From: Marinibacterium anthonyi | GTDB taxonomy: Bacteria; Pseudomonadota; Alphaproteobacteria; Rhodobacterales; Rhodobacteraceae | Direction: 5' to 3' | DNA: 64,000 nt | Assembly (NCBI GenBank): GCA_003217735.2 | Contig: CP031585.1 | Coordinates: 917,501-981,500 of the forward strand | In this document: piece after piece, positions 45,729-55,311 of the stretch | Layout of the letters: each line of letters begins with the position of its first letter | Numbering within the stretch: position 1 is the stretch's first letter | Position numbers and translations under genes: made by a program | The notes under the pieces: generated by a model | The model's input: only the letters and a program-made list of their open reading frames with translations | The model's database searches: none | Told to the model about the DNA's origin: nothing

Positions 45729-46249
45729 CAGAATACCAGGATCAGGACGATGAGCAGGAAAAGCATGACGAGGCCGAAAAAGATCGCCCCTGCCTTGCGC
45801 GACGCCGCCCGGACCGCGCGCGGAGATTTGCGCGGCGCGCCGGTGTAGGGCCGGGCGCTTTCGGTCTCGATGGGCGGGGCGGTGGTTTCGGGGCGGTGTT
45901 CGTCATAGGTGCCGATAAGCGTGAGCTCGGGCGCCGGGGTCAGCGTGACGGGGCCGTCGAAAGCCCGGCTGAACAGCAGCATGACATGGCCGTCCAGCGC
46001 ATCCAGCCGGGCGCGGTCGGGGGCGACCTGGGCTTCGGGGATGCCGCAGCCTTCGACAAGGTAGCCCGCCAGACCGACGCCTTCGAGGTTGGAGACCGGA
46101 AAGATCTCGACCCGGGTGGGATCGTCAGGCGCGATGCCCAGGGCCTGGGCGAGGTCGAGCGATTCGGCCGCCTCTGCGGACATCGACAGCGAGAAGACGC
46201 GGATGCGGCCGTGTTCGCCCGCGGGCAGGGGGATGGCCTTTGCGCTCAC
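45728..46249 (-). CDS. Conserved-position protein with a C-terminal membrane helix, between pyrB and pyrC
   Basis: A 173-residue protein of unknown function. A soluble N-terminal domain ([31 protein letters not shown]...) is followed by a Pro/Thr-rich linker, a basic patch ([13 protein letters not shown]) and a single C-terminal helix ([19 protein letters not shown]) that ends the protein, a tail-anchor layout. It overlaps pyrB by 4 bp and pyrC by one base, so it is made with both. A role in tethering or regulating the pyrimidine enzymes is possible but only inferred. Confidence 0.72.
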   Translation of the reverse strand: MSAKAIPLPAGEHGRIRVFSLSMSAEAAESLDLAQALGIAPDDPTRVEIFPVSNLEGVGLAGYLVEGCGIPEAQVAPDRARLDALDGHVMLLFSRAFDGPVTLTPAPELTLIGTYDEHRPETTAPPIETESARPYTGAPRKSPRAVRAASRKAGAIFFGLVMLFLLIVLILVF

Positions 46250-47208
46250 GCCGGATGGGTTCCCTTGCGGGCTTCGTTTTGGGCCTTGAGGTTGCGGGCC
46301 AGCAGTTCCATCGCGGCCATGCGCACGGCGACGCCCATTTCCACCTGGTCCTGGATGACCGACCGGTTGATGTCGTCGGCGATCTCGCCGTCGATCTCGA
46401 CGCCGCGGTTCATGGGCCCCGGGTGCATGACGATGGCGTCGTCCTTGGCCAGCGCCAGCTTGGCCGCGTCCAGCCCGTAGCGGTGGTAGTATTCGCGTTC
46501 GGACGGGATGAACCCGCCGTCCATGCGCTCCTTCTGGAGGCGCAGCATCATGACGACGTCGACGTCGCGAAGGCCTTCTTCCATGTCCTGGAAGACCTCG
46601 ACGCCGAATTCGCCGATGCCTTCGGGCATCAGCGTCGGCGGGCCGATCAGGCGGACGCGGTTTTCCATCTTGCCCAGCAGCATGATGTTGGACCGGGCGA
46701 CGCGCGAATGGGCGATGTCGCCGCAGATGGCGACGCTGAGCCGGTGCAGCCGCCCCTTGGCGCGGCGAATCGTCAGCGCGTCCAGCAGCGCCTGGGTGGG
46801 GTGTTCGTGGCGCCCGTCACCCGCGTTCAGCACCGCGCAGTTCACCTTTTGCGCCAGCAGGTCGACGGCGCCCGATTGCGGATGGCGCACGACCAGCAGG
46901 TCGGGGTGCATCGCGTTCAGCGTCAGCGCCGTGTCGATCAGCGTCTCGCCCTTCTTCACCGAAGAGGTCGACATCGACATGTTCATCACGACCGCGCCCA
47001 GCCGCTTGCCCGCCAGTTCGAAACTGGACTGGGTGCGGGTGGAATTTTCGAAGAACATGTTGATCTGGGTCAGCCCGGACAGGGATTTCGACCCCGGTTC
47101 GTTGCCGCGGTTCGCCTCGACATGGGTTTCGGCCAGGTCGAGAATGGAGGTGATCGCCTCGGGCCGCAGCGGCTCGATGCCCAGAAGGTGTCTGTCGTTG
47201 AAGCTCAT
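46246..47208 (-). CDS. pyrB: Aspartate carbamoyltransferase catalytic subunit
   Basis: A 320-residue enzyme for the committed step of pyrimidine synthesis. The carbamoyl-phosphate motif [22 protein letters not shown] and the C-terminal [10 protein letters not shown] are intact. It leads the operon pyrB - tail-anchored protein - pyrC homologue - plsY. No regulatory pyrI is nearby. The 121-bp gap upstream is shared with the divergent uracil-DNA glycosylase gene. Confidence 0.95.
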   Translation of the reverse strand: MSFNDRHLLGIEPLRPEAITSILDLAETHVEANRGNEPGSKSLSGLTQINMFFENSTRTQSSFELAGKRLGAVVMNMSMSTSSVKKGETLIDTALTLNAMHPDLLVVRHPQSGAVDLLAQKVNCAVLNAGDGRHEHPTQALLDALTIRRAKGRLHRLSVAICGDIAHSRVARSNIMLLGKMENRVRLIGPPTLMPEGIGEFGVEVFQDMEEGLRDVDVVMMLRLQKERMDGGFIPSEREYYHRYGLDAAKLALAKDDAIVMHPGPMNRGVEIDGEIADDINRSVIQDQVEMGVAVRMAAMELLARNLKAQNEARKGTHPA

Positions 47209-47329
47209 GGGGACCCTCGCCGGTTCGGGCCGGTTATAGGAAGCACCGCGGGAGGCGACAAGCCCATGCGGGGGATGCGGACGATTACCGCGTATTTACC
47301 TTGTGCCCCGGGCGGCATAGCTTCGCCGC

Positions 47330-48166
47330 ATGGAGCCGGATCTGGACATATACGCGGCGCGGGCGCTGCTGGCCTGGCAGGTGGAGCTGGGCGCGACGGA
47401 GGCGATCTGCGACGCGCCGGTCGACCGCTATGGCCTGGCGCCCCGGCAGGCCGGACAGGGAAGCGGGCAGGCCGGACAGGGGAACGGGCGGGCCGGACAG
47501 GGGAACGGGCGGGCTGGGCAGGGGGCGGCGGTGCCGGGGGCCCCGCCGCCCCCTGCCCAGCCCGCCATCGCCGACCCCGACCCGGTGGACGAGGCGGTGG
47601 ATGCGGCACGGGGCGCGCGCGACCTTGAGGGGTTGCGCGCCGCGCTGACGGCCTTTGAAGGCTGCGACCTGAAGAAGGGCGCGCGCAGCACCGTGTTCTG
47701 CGACGGGGTGCCGGGGGCAAGGGTGATGATCGTGGGCGAGGCGCCGGGCCGGGACGAGGACCGCGAGGGCAAGCCCTTTGTCGGCCGCGCCGGGCAATTG
47801 CTGGACCGGATGCTGGCCGCCGTGGGGCTGAGCCGTGCGGAAAACGTCTATATCACCAACGTCCTGCCCTGGCGGCCGCCGCAGAACCGGGACCCCAGGC
47901 CCGACGAGATCGCGGTGATGAAACCGTTCCTGGAGGCGCATATCCGGCTGGCAAAGCCCGATGTGCTGGTGATCATGGGCAATATCTCGTGCACGGCGCT
48001 GCTGGGCAAACGGGGCATCACGCGGCTGCGCGGCCGCTGGGACCAGGCCCTGGGCACGCCCGCGCTGCCGATGTTCCACCCCGCCTACCTGCTGCGCAAT
48101 CCCCAGGCCAAGCGCGAGGCCTGGGCCGACATGCTTGAGCTTCGCGCACGACTGGACCGGCCATGA
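47330..48166 (+). CDS. Uracil-DNA glycosylase, family 4 (iron-sulfur)
   Basis: A 278-residue glycosylase that removes uracil from DNA. The catalytic domain has GEAPGRDEDREGKPFVGRAGQLLD, LPWRPPQNRDP and FHPAYLLRNP; Cys in GCDLKKGARSTVFCDG and later Cys can hold the 4Fe-4S cluster. Before it, residues 40-75 form a low-complexity linker of repeated AGQGNGR units from a 21-bp tandem repeat, then a proline run. The N-terminal 30 residues resemble the start of other rhodobacterial members. It overlaps the phosphoesterase gene by ATGA. Confidence 0.92.
   Translation: MEPDLDIYAARALLAWQVELGATEAICDAPVDRYGLAPRQAGQGSGQAGQGNGRAGQGNGRAGQGAAVPGAPPPPAQPAIADPDPVDEAVDAARGARDLEGLRAALTAFEGCDLKKGARSTVFCDGVPGARVMIVGEAPGRDEDREGKPFVGRAGQLLDRMLAAVGLSRAENVYITNVLPWRPPQNRDPRPDEIAVMKPFLEAHIRLAKPDVLVIMGNISCTALLGKRGITRLRGRWDQALGTPALPMFHPAYLLRNPQAKREAWADMLELRARLDRP
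47450..47523. repeat. 21-bp tandem repeat inside the uracil-DNA glycosylase gene
   Basis: Three 21-bp units start at 47450, 47471 and 47492, each beginning GCCGGACAGG, with a partial fourth at 47513. Units two and three are identical. The array is in frame and encodes seven-residue units AGQGxGx in the linker before the catalytic domain. Confidence 0.9.
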
Positions 48167-48762
48167 AGATCCTCGCCTTTTCCGACGTCCATGGCTCGGC
48201 CCGCGCCGCACGGGCGCTGGTCGAGGCCAGCGACGGGGTCGACCTGGTCATCGGGGCCGGGGATTTCTGCAACATGCGCCAGGGGCTGGACGAGGCGATG
48301 GCGCTGTTTCAGGGGCTGAAGGCGCCCTTTGTCATCGTGCCGGGCAATGCCGAAAGCGCCGACGAGTTGCGCGCGGCGGCGGGCGCGGGCACCACCGTGC
48401 TGCATGGCGATGGCTGCGAGATCGGCGGGCTGAGCCTGTTCGGACTGGGCTACGCGGTGCCGCCGACGCCCTTCGGCGCCTGGTCCTGCGATCTGTCGGA
48501 AGCGCAGGCCGAGACCGCGCTGGCCGCCTGCGCGGCGGCCGACATCCTGATCCTGCATTCGCCGCCCAAGGGGATCGCCGACCGCACCTCGGCCGGGCAA
48601 TCGGTGGGGTCCACCGCCATCCGCGACGCCATCGCCCGGATCCGGCCACGGCTGGCGGTCTGTGGTCACATCCACGACAGCTGGGGCGAGACCGGGCAGA
48701 TCGGCACGTCCCGGATCCTGAACCTGGGACCCGCAGGCCATGTCTTTGAGATGGATCCATGA
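48163..48762 (+). CDS. Calcineurin-like metallophosphoesterase
   Basis: A 199-residue phosphoesterase with the dinuclear-metal motifs SDVHG, GAGDF, GNAE, LHSPPKG and GHIHDSWG in order. Likely substrates are small phosphodiesters or phosphoesters; it cannot be narrowed. It overlaps its neighbours on both sides, in an operon udg - phosphoesterase - LysE - moaB. Confidence 0.88.
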   Translation: MKILAFSDVHGSARAARALVEASDGVDLVIGAGDFCNMRQGLDEAMALFQGLKAPFVIVPGNAESADELRAAAGAGTTVLHGDGCEIGGLSLFGLGYAVPPTPFGAWSCDLSEAQAETALAACAAADILILHSPPKGIADRTSAGQSVGSTAIRDAIARIRPRLAVCGHIHDSWGETGQIGTSRILNLGPAGHVFEMDP

Positions 48763-49370
48763 TCGACACCGTCACGCTGATCGCCTTCGTTCCCGCCGCG
48801 CTTGCGCTGAACCTGACGCCGGGCGCGGACATGATGTTCTGTGCGGCACAGGGGCTGAAGGGCGGGGCGCGGGCCGGGTGGCTGGCGTCGGCCGGGGTGG
48901 CCGTGGGCGGCATGACCCACGGTCTGCTGGCCGGGCTGGGGCTGGCCGCGCTGATCGCGGCGCATCCCGCCCTGTTCGAGATCATCCGCTGGGTCGGCGT
49001 GGCCTACCTGCTGCGGCTGGCCTGGGGCGCGTTGCGGCAAACCGGGGCCGCCGGCCCCCAGGCACAGGCCCGCGCCGCGCATCCGTTCCGCGCCGCGCTG
49101 CTGGTGAACCTGTCCAACCCCAAGGTGATCCTGTTCAACCTGGCCTTCGTGCCGCAATTCACCGACCCCGCGCAGCCGATCCTGCCGCAGTTCCTGACCT
49201 TTGCCGCGATCCTGTGCACCGGGGGTCTGTTGGTGAACGGACTGGCCGGGGCCGTGGCCGGGGTCGCGAAGGGCCGGGTCGGCGGGCGGCTGTCGCGGTG
49301 GCCGGGGCGGATTTCGGCGGTGGTGTTTTCGGCCCTGGCCATCCGACTGATCCTGCAGGAGCGCGCCTGA
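48759..49370 (+). CDS. LysE/RhtB-family amino-acid exporter
   Basis: A 203-residue six-helix exporter. The N-terminal LALNLTPGADMMFCAAQGLKGGARAGWLASAGVAVG is the family hallmark, and NPKVILFNLAFVPQF follows. It exports amino acids or derivatives. It overlaps the phosphoesterase gene (ATGA) and the moaB gene (TGATG). Confidence 0.9.
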   Translation: MIDTVTLIAFVPAALALNLTPGADMMFCAAQGLKGGARAGWLASAGVAVGGMTHGLLAGLGLAALIAAHPALFEIIRWVGVAYLLRLAWGALRQTGAAGPQAQARAAHPFRAALLVNLSNPKVILFNLAFVPQFTDPAQPILPQFLTFAAILCTGGLLVNGLAGAVAGVAKGRVGGRLSRWPGRISAVVFSALAIRLILQERA

Positions 49371-49912
49371 TGTCCCGTATCGACGAAAGCCTCGAATTCA
49401 TCCCCGTGCGCATCGCCGTGCTGACCGTGTCGGACACGCGACAACTGGAAGACGACCGATCCGGCCAGGTGCTGGTCGACCGCATCGCCGCCGCGGGCCA
49501 CGAGCTGGCCGCGCGGACCATCCTGCCCGATGAACGCCCCCGGATCGCCGATCAGCTGCGCGCCTGGGTGGCCGACCCGGCGATCGACGTGGTGATTTCC
49601 ACCGGCGGCACCGGGCTGACGGGGCGCGACGTGACGGTCGAGGCGCATCGCGATGTCTATGAAAAAGAGATCGACGCCTTCGGGACGGTCTTTACCATCG
49701 TGTCCATGCAGAAGATCGGCACCAGCGCCGTGCAATCGCGCGCGACGGGGGGCGTGGCGGGCGGCACCTACCTGTTCGCGTTGCCCGGAAGCCCCGGCGC
49801 CTGCAAGGACGCCTGGGACGAGATTCTGGTGCGGCAGCTGGATTTCCGACACCGGCCTTGCAATTTTGTAGAGATTCTCCCCAGATTGAATGAGCATTTG
49901 CGACGGAAATGA
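49370..49912 (+). CDS. moaB: Molybdenum cofactor biosynthesis protein B
   Basis: A 180-residue MoaB/Mog-family protein (molybdopterin adenylyltransferase fold). IAVLTVSDTRQLEDDRSGQVL, STGGTGLTGRDVT and FALPGSPGACKDAW are typical. It overlaps lysE by TGATG. Together with moaD, moaE and fdhD in the window it shows active molybdoenzyme metabolism. Confidence 0.92.
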   Translation: MSRIDESLEFIPVRIAVLTVSDTRQLEDDRSGQVLVDRIAAAGHELAARTILPDERPRIADQLRAWVADPAIDVVISTGGTGLTGRDVTVEAHRDVYEKEIDAFGTVFTIVSMQKIGTSAVQSRATGGVAGGTYLFALPGSPGACKDAWDEILVRQLDFRHRPCNFVEILPRLNEHLRRK

Positions 49913-49941
49913 CTTTCCGTCGCGTTATGTAATTGATTGCC

Positions 49942-49963
49942 GGGGTCCCGGGGGCCCCTTTTG
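49942..49963 (+). terminator. Rho-independent terminator after moaB
   Basis: GGGGTC (49942-49947) pairs with GGCCCC (49953-49958) around CCGGG, followed at once by TTTT. It separates the udg-moaB operon from the RND efflux operon. Confidence 0.6.
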
Positions 49964-50008
49964 GTTCCTTGTTTCCGTCCTGGCGGGTCATGCCGAAGGG
50001 TCTTTACG

Positions 50009-51478
50009 ATGAAGTTCTTGCGCCAGAGCCTGGTCGGCGTCTTTCTTGCCGCGCTGACGCTTGCCCTGCTGATTTTCGCCGGGGAAATGATCGTCGGCGC
50101 GATCCGGGAACGGATGAATGCCGAGGTGAAGCCGCCTCAGCAACGGGAACGGATCTTTGCCGTGAACGTGGAACCGGCGCATTTCGATACGGTTATCCCG
50201 GTTCTGGAAGCCTTTGGCGAGGTCAAGAGCCTGCGCACGCTGGAAGTGCGCGCGGCCGCGCCCGGGCGGGTCATCGCCCTGTCGGAGGATTTCGTCGAAG
50301 GCGGAACGGTTTCGGCAGGTGACGTGCTGTTCGAGGTCGACCCGGCGGATGCCGAGGGCGCGCTGGACCGGGCGAAAAGCGACATGCTGGATGCCGAGGC
50401 CGAGGTGCGCGATGCGGACCGGGGGCTGGAGCTGGCGCAGGACGAGCTGGTCGCGGCGCGCGAACAATCGGACCTGCGGGAAAAGGCCTATCAGCGGCAG
50501 GTCAGCCTGAACGAACGCGGGGCAGGGACAACGTCGGCGGTGGAAGCGGCGGAATTGTCGGCCGCGCAGGCGCGCCAGGCGGTGCTGACGTCGCGCATGT
50601 CGGTGGCCCAGGCCGAGGCGCGGGTGGACCAGGCCAAGACCACGCTGAACCGAAGCCGGATCGCCCTGCGCACGGCCGAACGCGACCTGGACGACACGCG
50701 GGTCACGGCGCCTTTCGACGGCACGCTCAGCGACGTGACCCTGGTCGAAGGGCGGCTGGTGCAGGTCAACGAACGGGTGGCGAGCCTGGTGGATCCGGAC
50801 CTGCTGGAAGTCGCGTTTCGCATTTCCACCGCGCAATACGTGCGGCTGCTGGACGGCGACGGCGGGCTGATCGACGCGCCGGTCAGCGTGTCGCTGAACA
50901 TTGCCGGCATCGACCTGATGGCGCGGGGCAAGGTCAACCGCGACGGCGCCGCCGTCGGCGAAGGCCAGTCGGGCCGCCAGCTGTTCGCCCGGCTCGAGGA
51001 TGCGCACGGCTTCAAGCCCGGCGATTTCGTGACCGTCCGGGTCGAGGAACCGCCGCTGGAACATGTCGCGCGGCTGCCGTCTTCGGTGCTGGACGCGGCG
51101 CAGACGGTGCTGGTGCTGGGGGACGAGGACCGGCTTGAGGTGCTGCCCGTGACACTGGTGCGCCGGCAGGGCGACGAGGTCCTGCTGCGCGGCGAGGGGC
51201 TGGAAGGCCGCGAGGTCGTCATCGGGCGCACGCCGCTGCTGGGCCCGGGCATCCGGGTGCGGCCGATCCGGCCGGATCGGCCCGACGAGGCGGCAGAGGC
51301 GGTTCCGGATCCCTCGATGCTGAAGCTCAGCGATGAACACCGGGCGCGGCTGGTGGCCTTTGTCACCGGGAACAAGCGGATGCCCGAGGATGTGAAGGCC
51401 CGGCTGCTGGGCGCGCTGGAACAGGACGAGGTGCCCGCGCCGGTGGTGCAGAGGATCGAATCCCGGATGGGGGGCTGA
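50009..51478 (+). CDS. RND efflux periplasmic adaptor (membrane fusion protein)
   Basis: A 489-residue HlyD/AcrA-type adaptor. A signal anchor (residues 6-30, QSLVGVFLAALTLALLIFAGEMIVG) is followed by a split lipoyl domain (LEVRAAAPGRVIALSEDFVEGGTVSAGDVLFEVD and DDTRVTAPFDGTLSDVTLVEGRLVQ) around a long alpha-hairpin, then a beta-barrel. A C-terminal extension of about 60 residues (SMLKLSDEHRARLVAFVTGNKRMP...) is not usual for AcrA. It is 3 bp from the pump gene. Confidence 0.9.
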   Translation: MKFLRQSLVGVFLAALTLALLIFAGEMIVGAIRERMNAEVKPPQQRERIFAVNVEPAHFDTVIPVLEAFGEVKSLRTLEVRAAAPGRVIALSEDFVEGGTVSAGDVLFEVDPADAEGALDRAKSDMLDAEAEVRDADRGLELAQDELVAAREQSDLREKAYQRQVSLNERGAGTTSAVEAAELSAAQARQAVLTSRMSVAQAEARVDQAKTTLNRSRIALRTAERDLDDTRVTAPFDGTLSDVTLVEGRLVQVNERVASLVDPDLLEVAFRISTAQYVRLLDGDGGLIDAPVSVSLNIAGIDLMARGKVNRDGAAVGEGQSGRQLFARLEDAHGFKPGDFVTVRVEEPPLEHVARLPSSVLDAAQTVLVLGDEDRLEVLPVTLVRRQGDEVLLRGEGLEGREVVIGRTPLLGPGIRVRPIRPDRPDEAAEAVPDPSMLKLSDEHRARLVAFVTGNKRMPEDVKARLLGALEQDEVPAPVVQRIESRMGG

Positions 51479-51481
51479 GCC

Positions 51482-54400
51482 GTGGCGCGCCATCTTCCCC
51501 CGGCGGCGGGCGGCATCCTTTCGTATTTCACCCGTCACCGGACGGCGGCGAACCTGCTGCTGATGGTGCTTCTGGTGCTGGGCACCGCGTCGATCCCGGC
51601 GATGCGGGCGCAATTCTTTCCCGACGTGATCCTGGATACCGTGACGGTCACCGTCAAATGGGACGGCGCCGGGCCCGAAGACGTGGACGGCGCCATCGTG
51701 CAGCTGCTGGAACCTTCGCTGCTGGCGGTCGAAGGGGTGGAAAGCACGACCTCGACCTCCAAGGAAGGCGCGGCGTCCATCGTCATGGAGTTCGAGCCCG
51801 ACTGGGACATGTCGCGCGCCTCGGACGAGGTGCAGGCGGCGGTCGAGGCGGTGACCGACCTGCCCGAGGATGCCGACGATCCGGTGGTGCGACGGGGCGC
51901 CTGGCGCGACCGGGTGACCGACGTGGTGATCACCGGGCCGGTGGCGCCCCGGCAGCTGGGGTTGTTTGCCGATGAACTGGTCACGCGGCTGTTCGCCGAA
52001 GGCGTCACGCGCACGACGATCCGGGGCGTGGCGGCGCCGGAGACCATCGTCGAGGTGCCGTCGTCCAAGCTGATCGCCCATGACGTCACGATGGAACAGA
52101 TCGCGGCGGCCATCGCCGGCGAGGTCACCGCCAATCCGGCGGGCGACATCACCGGGGCCAATGCCCGGGTGCGGACAGGCACGGAAAAGCGCACGGCCGA
52201 GGAAATCGAATCCATCGTGCTGCGGTCCAATGTCGACGGGTCGAACCTGACCATCGGCGACGTGGCGACGATCCGGGTCGAGGGCGCGGACCGCGAACGC
52301 ACCTATTTCGTCGGCCCCGATCCGGCGGTGTCGATCCGGGTGGACCGGTCGGACAACGGCGATGCCATCGACATCCAGCACACGGTCGAGAACGTCGTCG
52401 CGCAGATGCAGGCGTCTCTGCCCAGGGGCGTGACGATGGACCTGATCCGCACCCAGGCCAAGGCGATCATCGAACGGCTGGACATCCTGGTGGACAACGG
52501 GGTCGTCGGGCTGGCGCTGGTGGTGATCCTGCTGTTCCTGTTCCTGAACGCGCGCACGGCGCTGTGGGTGGCGGCGGGGATCCCGGCGTCGATGTTCGCG
52601 GCGATCGCGCTGATGTACGGCTTCGGGCTGACGATCAACATGATATCGCTGTTCGGGCTGATCATCACGCTGGGGATCGTGGTCGACGATGCCATCGTGA
52701 TCGGGGAACATTCGGATTATCGCGCCAGGGTGCTGGGCGAACACCCCGTGGTGGCTGCCGAACGCGCGGCGCAAAAGATGGCGATGCCGGTCTTTTCGGC
52801 CACGATGACCACGGTGATCGCCTTCTTCAGCCTGACCGCCATCGGCGGGCGCTTCGGCGACATGATCCGCGATATCCCCTTTACCGTGATCGTGGTGCTG
52901 ACCGCATCGCTGGTGGAATGTTTCTTTATCCTGCCGCACCACATGTCCCACGCGCTGGCCCATTCGGCCAAGGACCATTGGTACGACTGGCCGAGCCGCG
53001 TGGTGAACAAGGGATTTACCTGGGTCCAGACGCGCCTGTTCCGTCCTTTCATGGGCTGGGTGATCTGGGCGCGCTACGTGGTGCTGGCCGGGACCGTCGC
53101 GCTGCTGGCCAGCCAGGCGGCGCTGTTCCTGTCGGGCGATGTGCAATGGCGGTTCTTCAACGCGCCTGAACAGGGCTCGATCACCGGCAACTTCTCGATG
53201 CTCGAAGGGGCGACGCGCGAAGACACGCTGGAGATGATGCGCGAGATGCAGCGCGCCACGGATGAGGTGGCGAAGCGCTACGAGGACGAATACGGCACCA
53301 ACCCGCTGGACTACGTGATCGCCGAGATCGGCGGCAATGCCGGGCGGGGGCTGGCGGGCGCCGACACCAAGGACCCCGACCAGCTGGGCGCGATTTCGAT
53401 CGAGCTGATCGATCCCGACAGCCGGCCCTATTCCAGCTTTGCCTTCGTGGCCGATCTGCAGGACGCGGTGGTCAACCATCCCAAGGCCGAAACCGTCAGC
53501 TTTCGCGGCTGGCGGTCGGGGCCGGGGGGCGATTCCATCGACGTGCAGATTTTCGGCGCCAATATCGAAACGCTCAAGGCCGCGGCCGAGGATTTCAAGG
53601 CCGCGATCAGCCGCTACCCCGAGGTGTCGGCGGTGCAGGACAACCTGGCCTACGACAAGGAAGAGCTGATCCTGGACCTGACCGCGCAGGGTCAGGCGCT
53701 GGGGTTCACCATCGAAAGCCTCGGCAACGCGCTGCGCGCCAAGCTGAACGGGATCGAAGCCGCGACCTATCCCGACGGGCCCAGGTCCGCCGCGATCCGG
53801 GTGGAGCTGCCCGAAGGCGAGCTGACCGCGGATTTCCTGGAACGCAACCAGATGCGCACGCCGGCGGGCAATTACGTGCCGCTGGCCGATATCGTCAGCG
53901 TCGAGGCCAAGACCGGATTTTCCACCGTCCGGCGCGAGAACGGGCTGCGCCTGATTTCGGTCACCGGGGACATATCCGAAGACGACCCGGCCCGGGCCGA
54001 GGAGATATCGAAAGCCATCGAGGAAGACATCCTGCCGCGCATCGCCGAGGAGAACCAGGTGGAATGGCGGATCTCGGGCCTGTCCGAGCAGGAGGATGAA
54101 TTCCTGGCCAACGCGCGCACCGGGTTCATCCTGTCGCTGACCGGGATCTACCTGTCGCTGGCCTGGGTGTTCTCCAGCTGGACCCGGCCCATCGTGGTGA
54201 TGGCGATCATCCCCTTCGGGCTGGTCGGCACGATCTGGGGGCATTACATCTGGGGCGTGCCGATGTCGATGTTCACCATTGTCGGCCTGCTGGGGATGAC
54301 CGGGATCATCATCAACGATTCCATCGTGCTGGTGACGACGATCGACGAATATACCGAGGACAGGGGGCTGTTGCCGTCGATCATCGACGGCACCGCCGAC

Positions 54401-54874
54401 CGGCTGCGGCCCGTGCTGCTGACCACGGCGACAACGGTGCTGGGGCTGGCGCCGCTGTTGTACGAAAGTTCGGTCCAGGCGCAGTTCCTGAAACCCACGG
54501 TGATCACGCTGTGTTACGGGCTGGGCTTCGGCATGGTGCTGGTGCTGCTGGTGGTGCCGGCGCTGATCGCGATCCAGCGCGACGTGGCCCGGCCCTTTGC
54601 CGCGCTGCGCCGGGTGCTGAAGGCGCCGCAGCCCATCGCCGGGGTGATGATGGGCACCATCGCGGCGGTGGGCGCGTGGCTGGCGGTGACCATCGGCATG
54701 GTGGCGGTGACGGGCGGGTTGCCCGGGCCGCTGGCCGACTGGATGCCGCGCCTGGGCGGCATGCGGCCGCTGTCGGCGGCGCTGGTGCTGTTCGTCATCG
54801 GCACCGGGCTGATCGTGCTGGCGGTAACGGTGGTGTCGCAGGTCTACGCGTCCCGGCAGGAGCGGCAGGTTTAG
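51482..54874 (+). CDS. RND-family efflux pump with a C-terminal membrane extension
   Basis: A 1130-residue inner-membrane pump, from a GTG start. The N-terminal helix is followed by FFPDVILDTVTVTVKWDGAGPEDVDGAIVQLLEP; the proton-relay Asp pair is in TLGIVVDDAIVIGEH. Typical RND pumps stop after helix 12 near residue 1030-1050; here about 85 more residues add two further helices (AGVMMGTIAAVGAWLAVTIGMVAV and LSAALVLFVIGTGLIVLAVTVV). No outer-membrane channel gene follows. The substrate is unknown. Confidence 0.9.
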   Translation: MARHLPPAAGGILSYFTRHRTAANLLLMVLLVLGTASIPAMRAQFFPDVILDTVTVTVKWDGAGPEDVDGAIVQLLEPSLLAVEGVESTTSTSKEGAASIVMEFEPDWDMSRASDEVQAAVEAVTDLPEDADDPVVRRGAWRDRVTDVVITGPVAPRQLGLFADELVTRLFAEGVTRTTIRGVAAPETIVEVPSSKLIAHDVTMEQIAAAIAGEVTANPAGDITGANARVRTGTEKRTAEEIESIVLRSNVDGSNLTIGDVATIRVEGADRERTYFVGPDPAVSIRVDRSDNGDAIDIQHTVENVVAQMQASLPRGVTMDLIRTQAKAIIERLDILVDNGVVGLALVVILLFLFLNARTALWVAAGIPASMFAAIALMYGFGLTINMISLFGLIITLGIVVDDAIVIGEHSDYRARVLGEHPVVAAERAAQKMAMPVFSATMTTVIAFFSLTAIGGRFGDMIRDIPFTVIVVLTASLVECFFILPHHMSHALAHSAKDHWYDWPSRVVNKGFTWVQTRLFRPFMGWVIWARYVVLAGTVALLASQAALFLSGDVQWRFFNAPEQGSITGNFSMLEGATREDTLEMMREMQRATDEVAKRYEDEYGTNPLDYVIAEIGGNAGRGLAGADTKDPDQLGAISIELIDPDSRPYSSFAFVADLQDAVVNHPKAETVSFRGWRSGPGGDSIDVQIFGANIETLKAAAEDFKAAISRYPEVSAVQDNLAYDKEELILDLTAQGQALGFTIESLGNALRAKLNGIEAATYPDGPRSAAIRVELPEGELTADFLERNQMRTPAGNYVPLADIVSVEAKTGFSTVRRENGLRLISVTGDISEDDPARAEEISKAIEEDILPRIAEENQVEWRISGLSEQEDEFLANARTGFILSLTGIYLSLAWVFSSWTRPIVVMAIIPFGLVGTIWGHYIWGVPMSMFTIVGLLGMTGIIINDSIVLVTTIDEYTEDRGLLPSIIDGTADRLRPVLLTTATTVLGLAPLLYESSVQAQFLKPTVITLCYGLGFGMVLVLLVVPALIAIQRDVARPFAALRRVLKAPQPIAGVMMGTIAAVGAWLAVTIGMVAVTGGLPGPLADWMPRLGGMRPLSAALVLFVIGTGLIVLAVTVVSQVYASRQERQV

Positions 54875-54884
54875 GCGGTAGGCG

Positions 54885-55307
54885 TCAGCCCGGGTGAGCC
54901 TGCGCCAGGCGGACCACCAGGTCGACCTTGTCGCTCATCGGAAGGGCTTGGGCCAGGACGGTGTCCACGGGGATCCACGCGGCGTCGGAGACATCGTCGT
55001 CGGGCGCTGGCGCACCCGCCTCGTAGCGGCAGAGCACGGCGGCCAGCAGGAAATGCACCGCCGTGCCGCCGTCGGGCGCGGGGACGATCACGTCGATATT
55101 GGTCAGGTAGTCGATCGGGCGCGCGGTGACGCCGGTTTCTTCCAGCAATTCGCGCGCGGCGGCGTCCAGGGCGGTTTCGCCCAGTTCCACGTGCCCGCCC
55201 GGAAAGCCCCACAGCCCGGCATCGGGGTCGTTCCGGCGCCGGGCCAGCAGGACGTGGCCGTCATGGACGACCACCGCGATGGCGCCAAGAAGGGGGCGTG
55301 GGATCAT
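54885..55307 (-). CDS. Nudix hydrolase
   Basis: A 140-residue Nudix protein. The box [24 protein letters not shown] matches GX5EX7REUXEEXGU. Such enzymes hydrolyse nucleoside diphosphate derivatives; the [10 protein letters not shown] form is common in NADH- or ADP-ribose-type housekeepers. The ATG at 55307 lies 5 bp after the upstream gene; an in-frame start 8 codons earlier would overlap it. It converges with the RND pump gene. Confidence 0.9.
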   Translation of the reverse strand: MIPRPLLGAIAVVVHDGHVLLARRRNDPDAGLWGFPGGHVELGETALDAAARELLEETGVTARPIDYLTNIDVIVPAPDGGTAVHFLLAAVLCRYEAGAPAPDDDVSDAAWIPVDTVLAQALPMSDKVDLVVRLAQAHPG

Positions 55308-55311
55308 GGGA

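Noticed and set aside
49988-54244. Very long open frame on the minus strand opposite the RND efflux operon (over 1400 codons)
   Set aside because: It is the mirror of two clearly recognised genes; its predicted protein is rich in His, Arg, Gly and Gln with no domain, as expected for antisense frames in GC-rich DNA.
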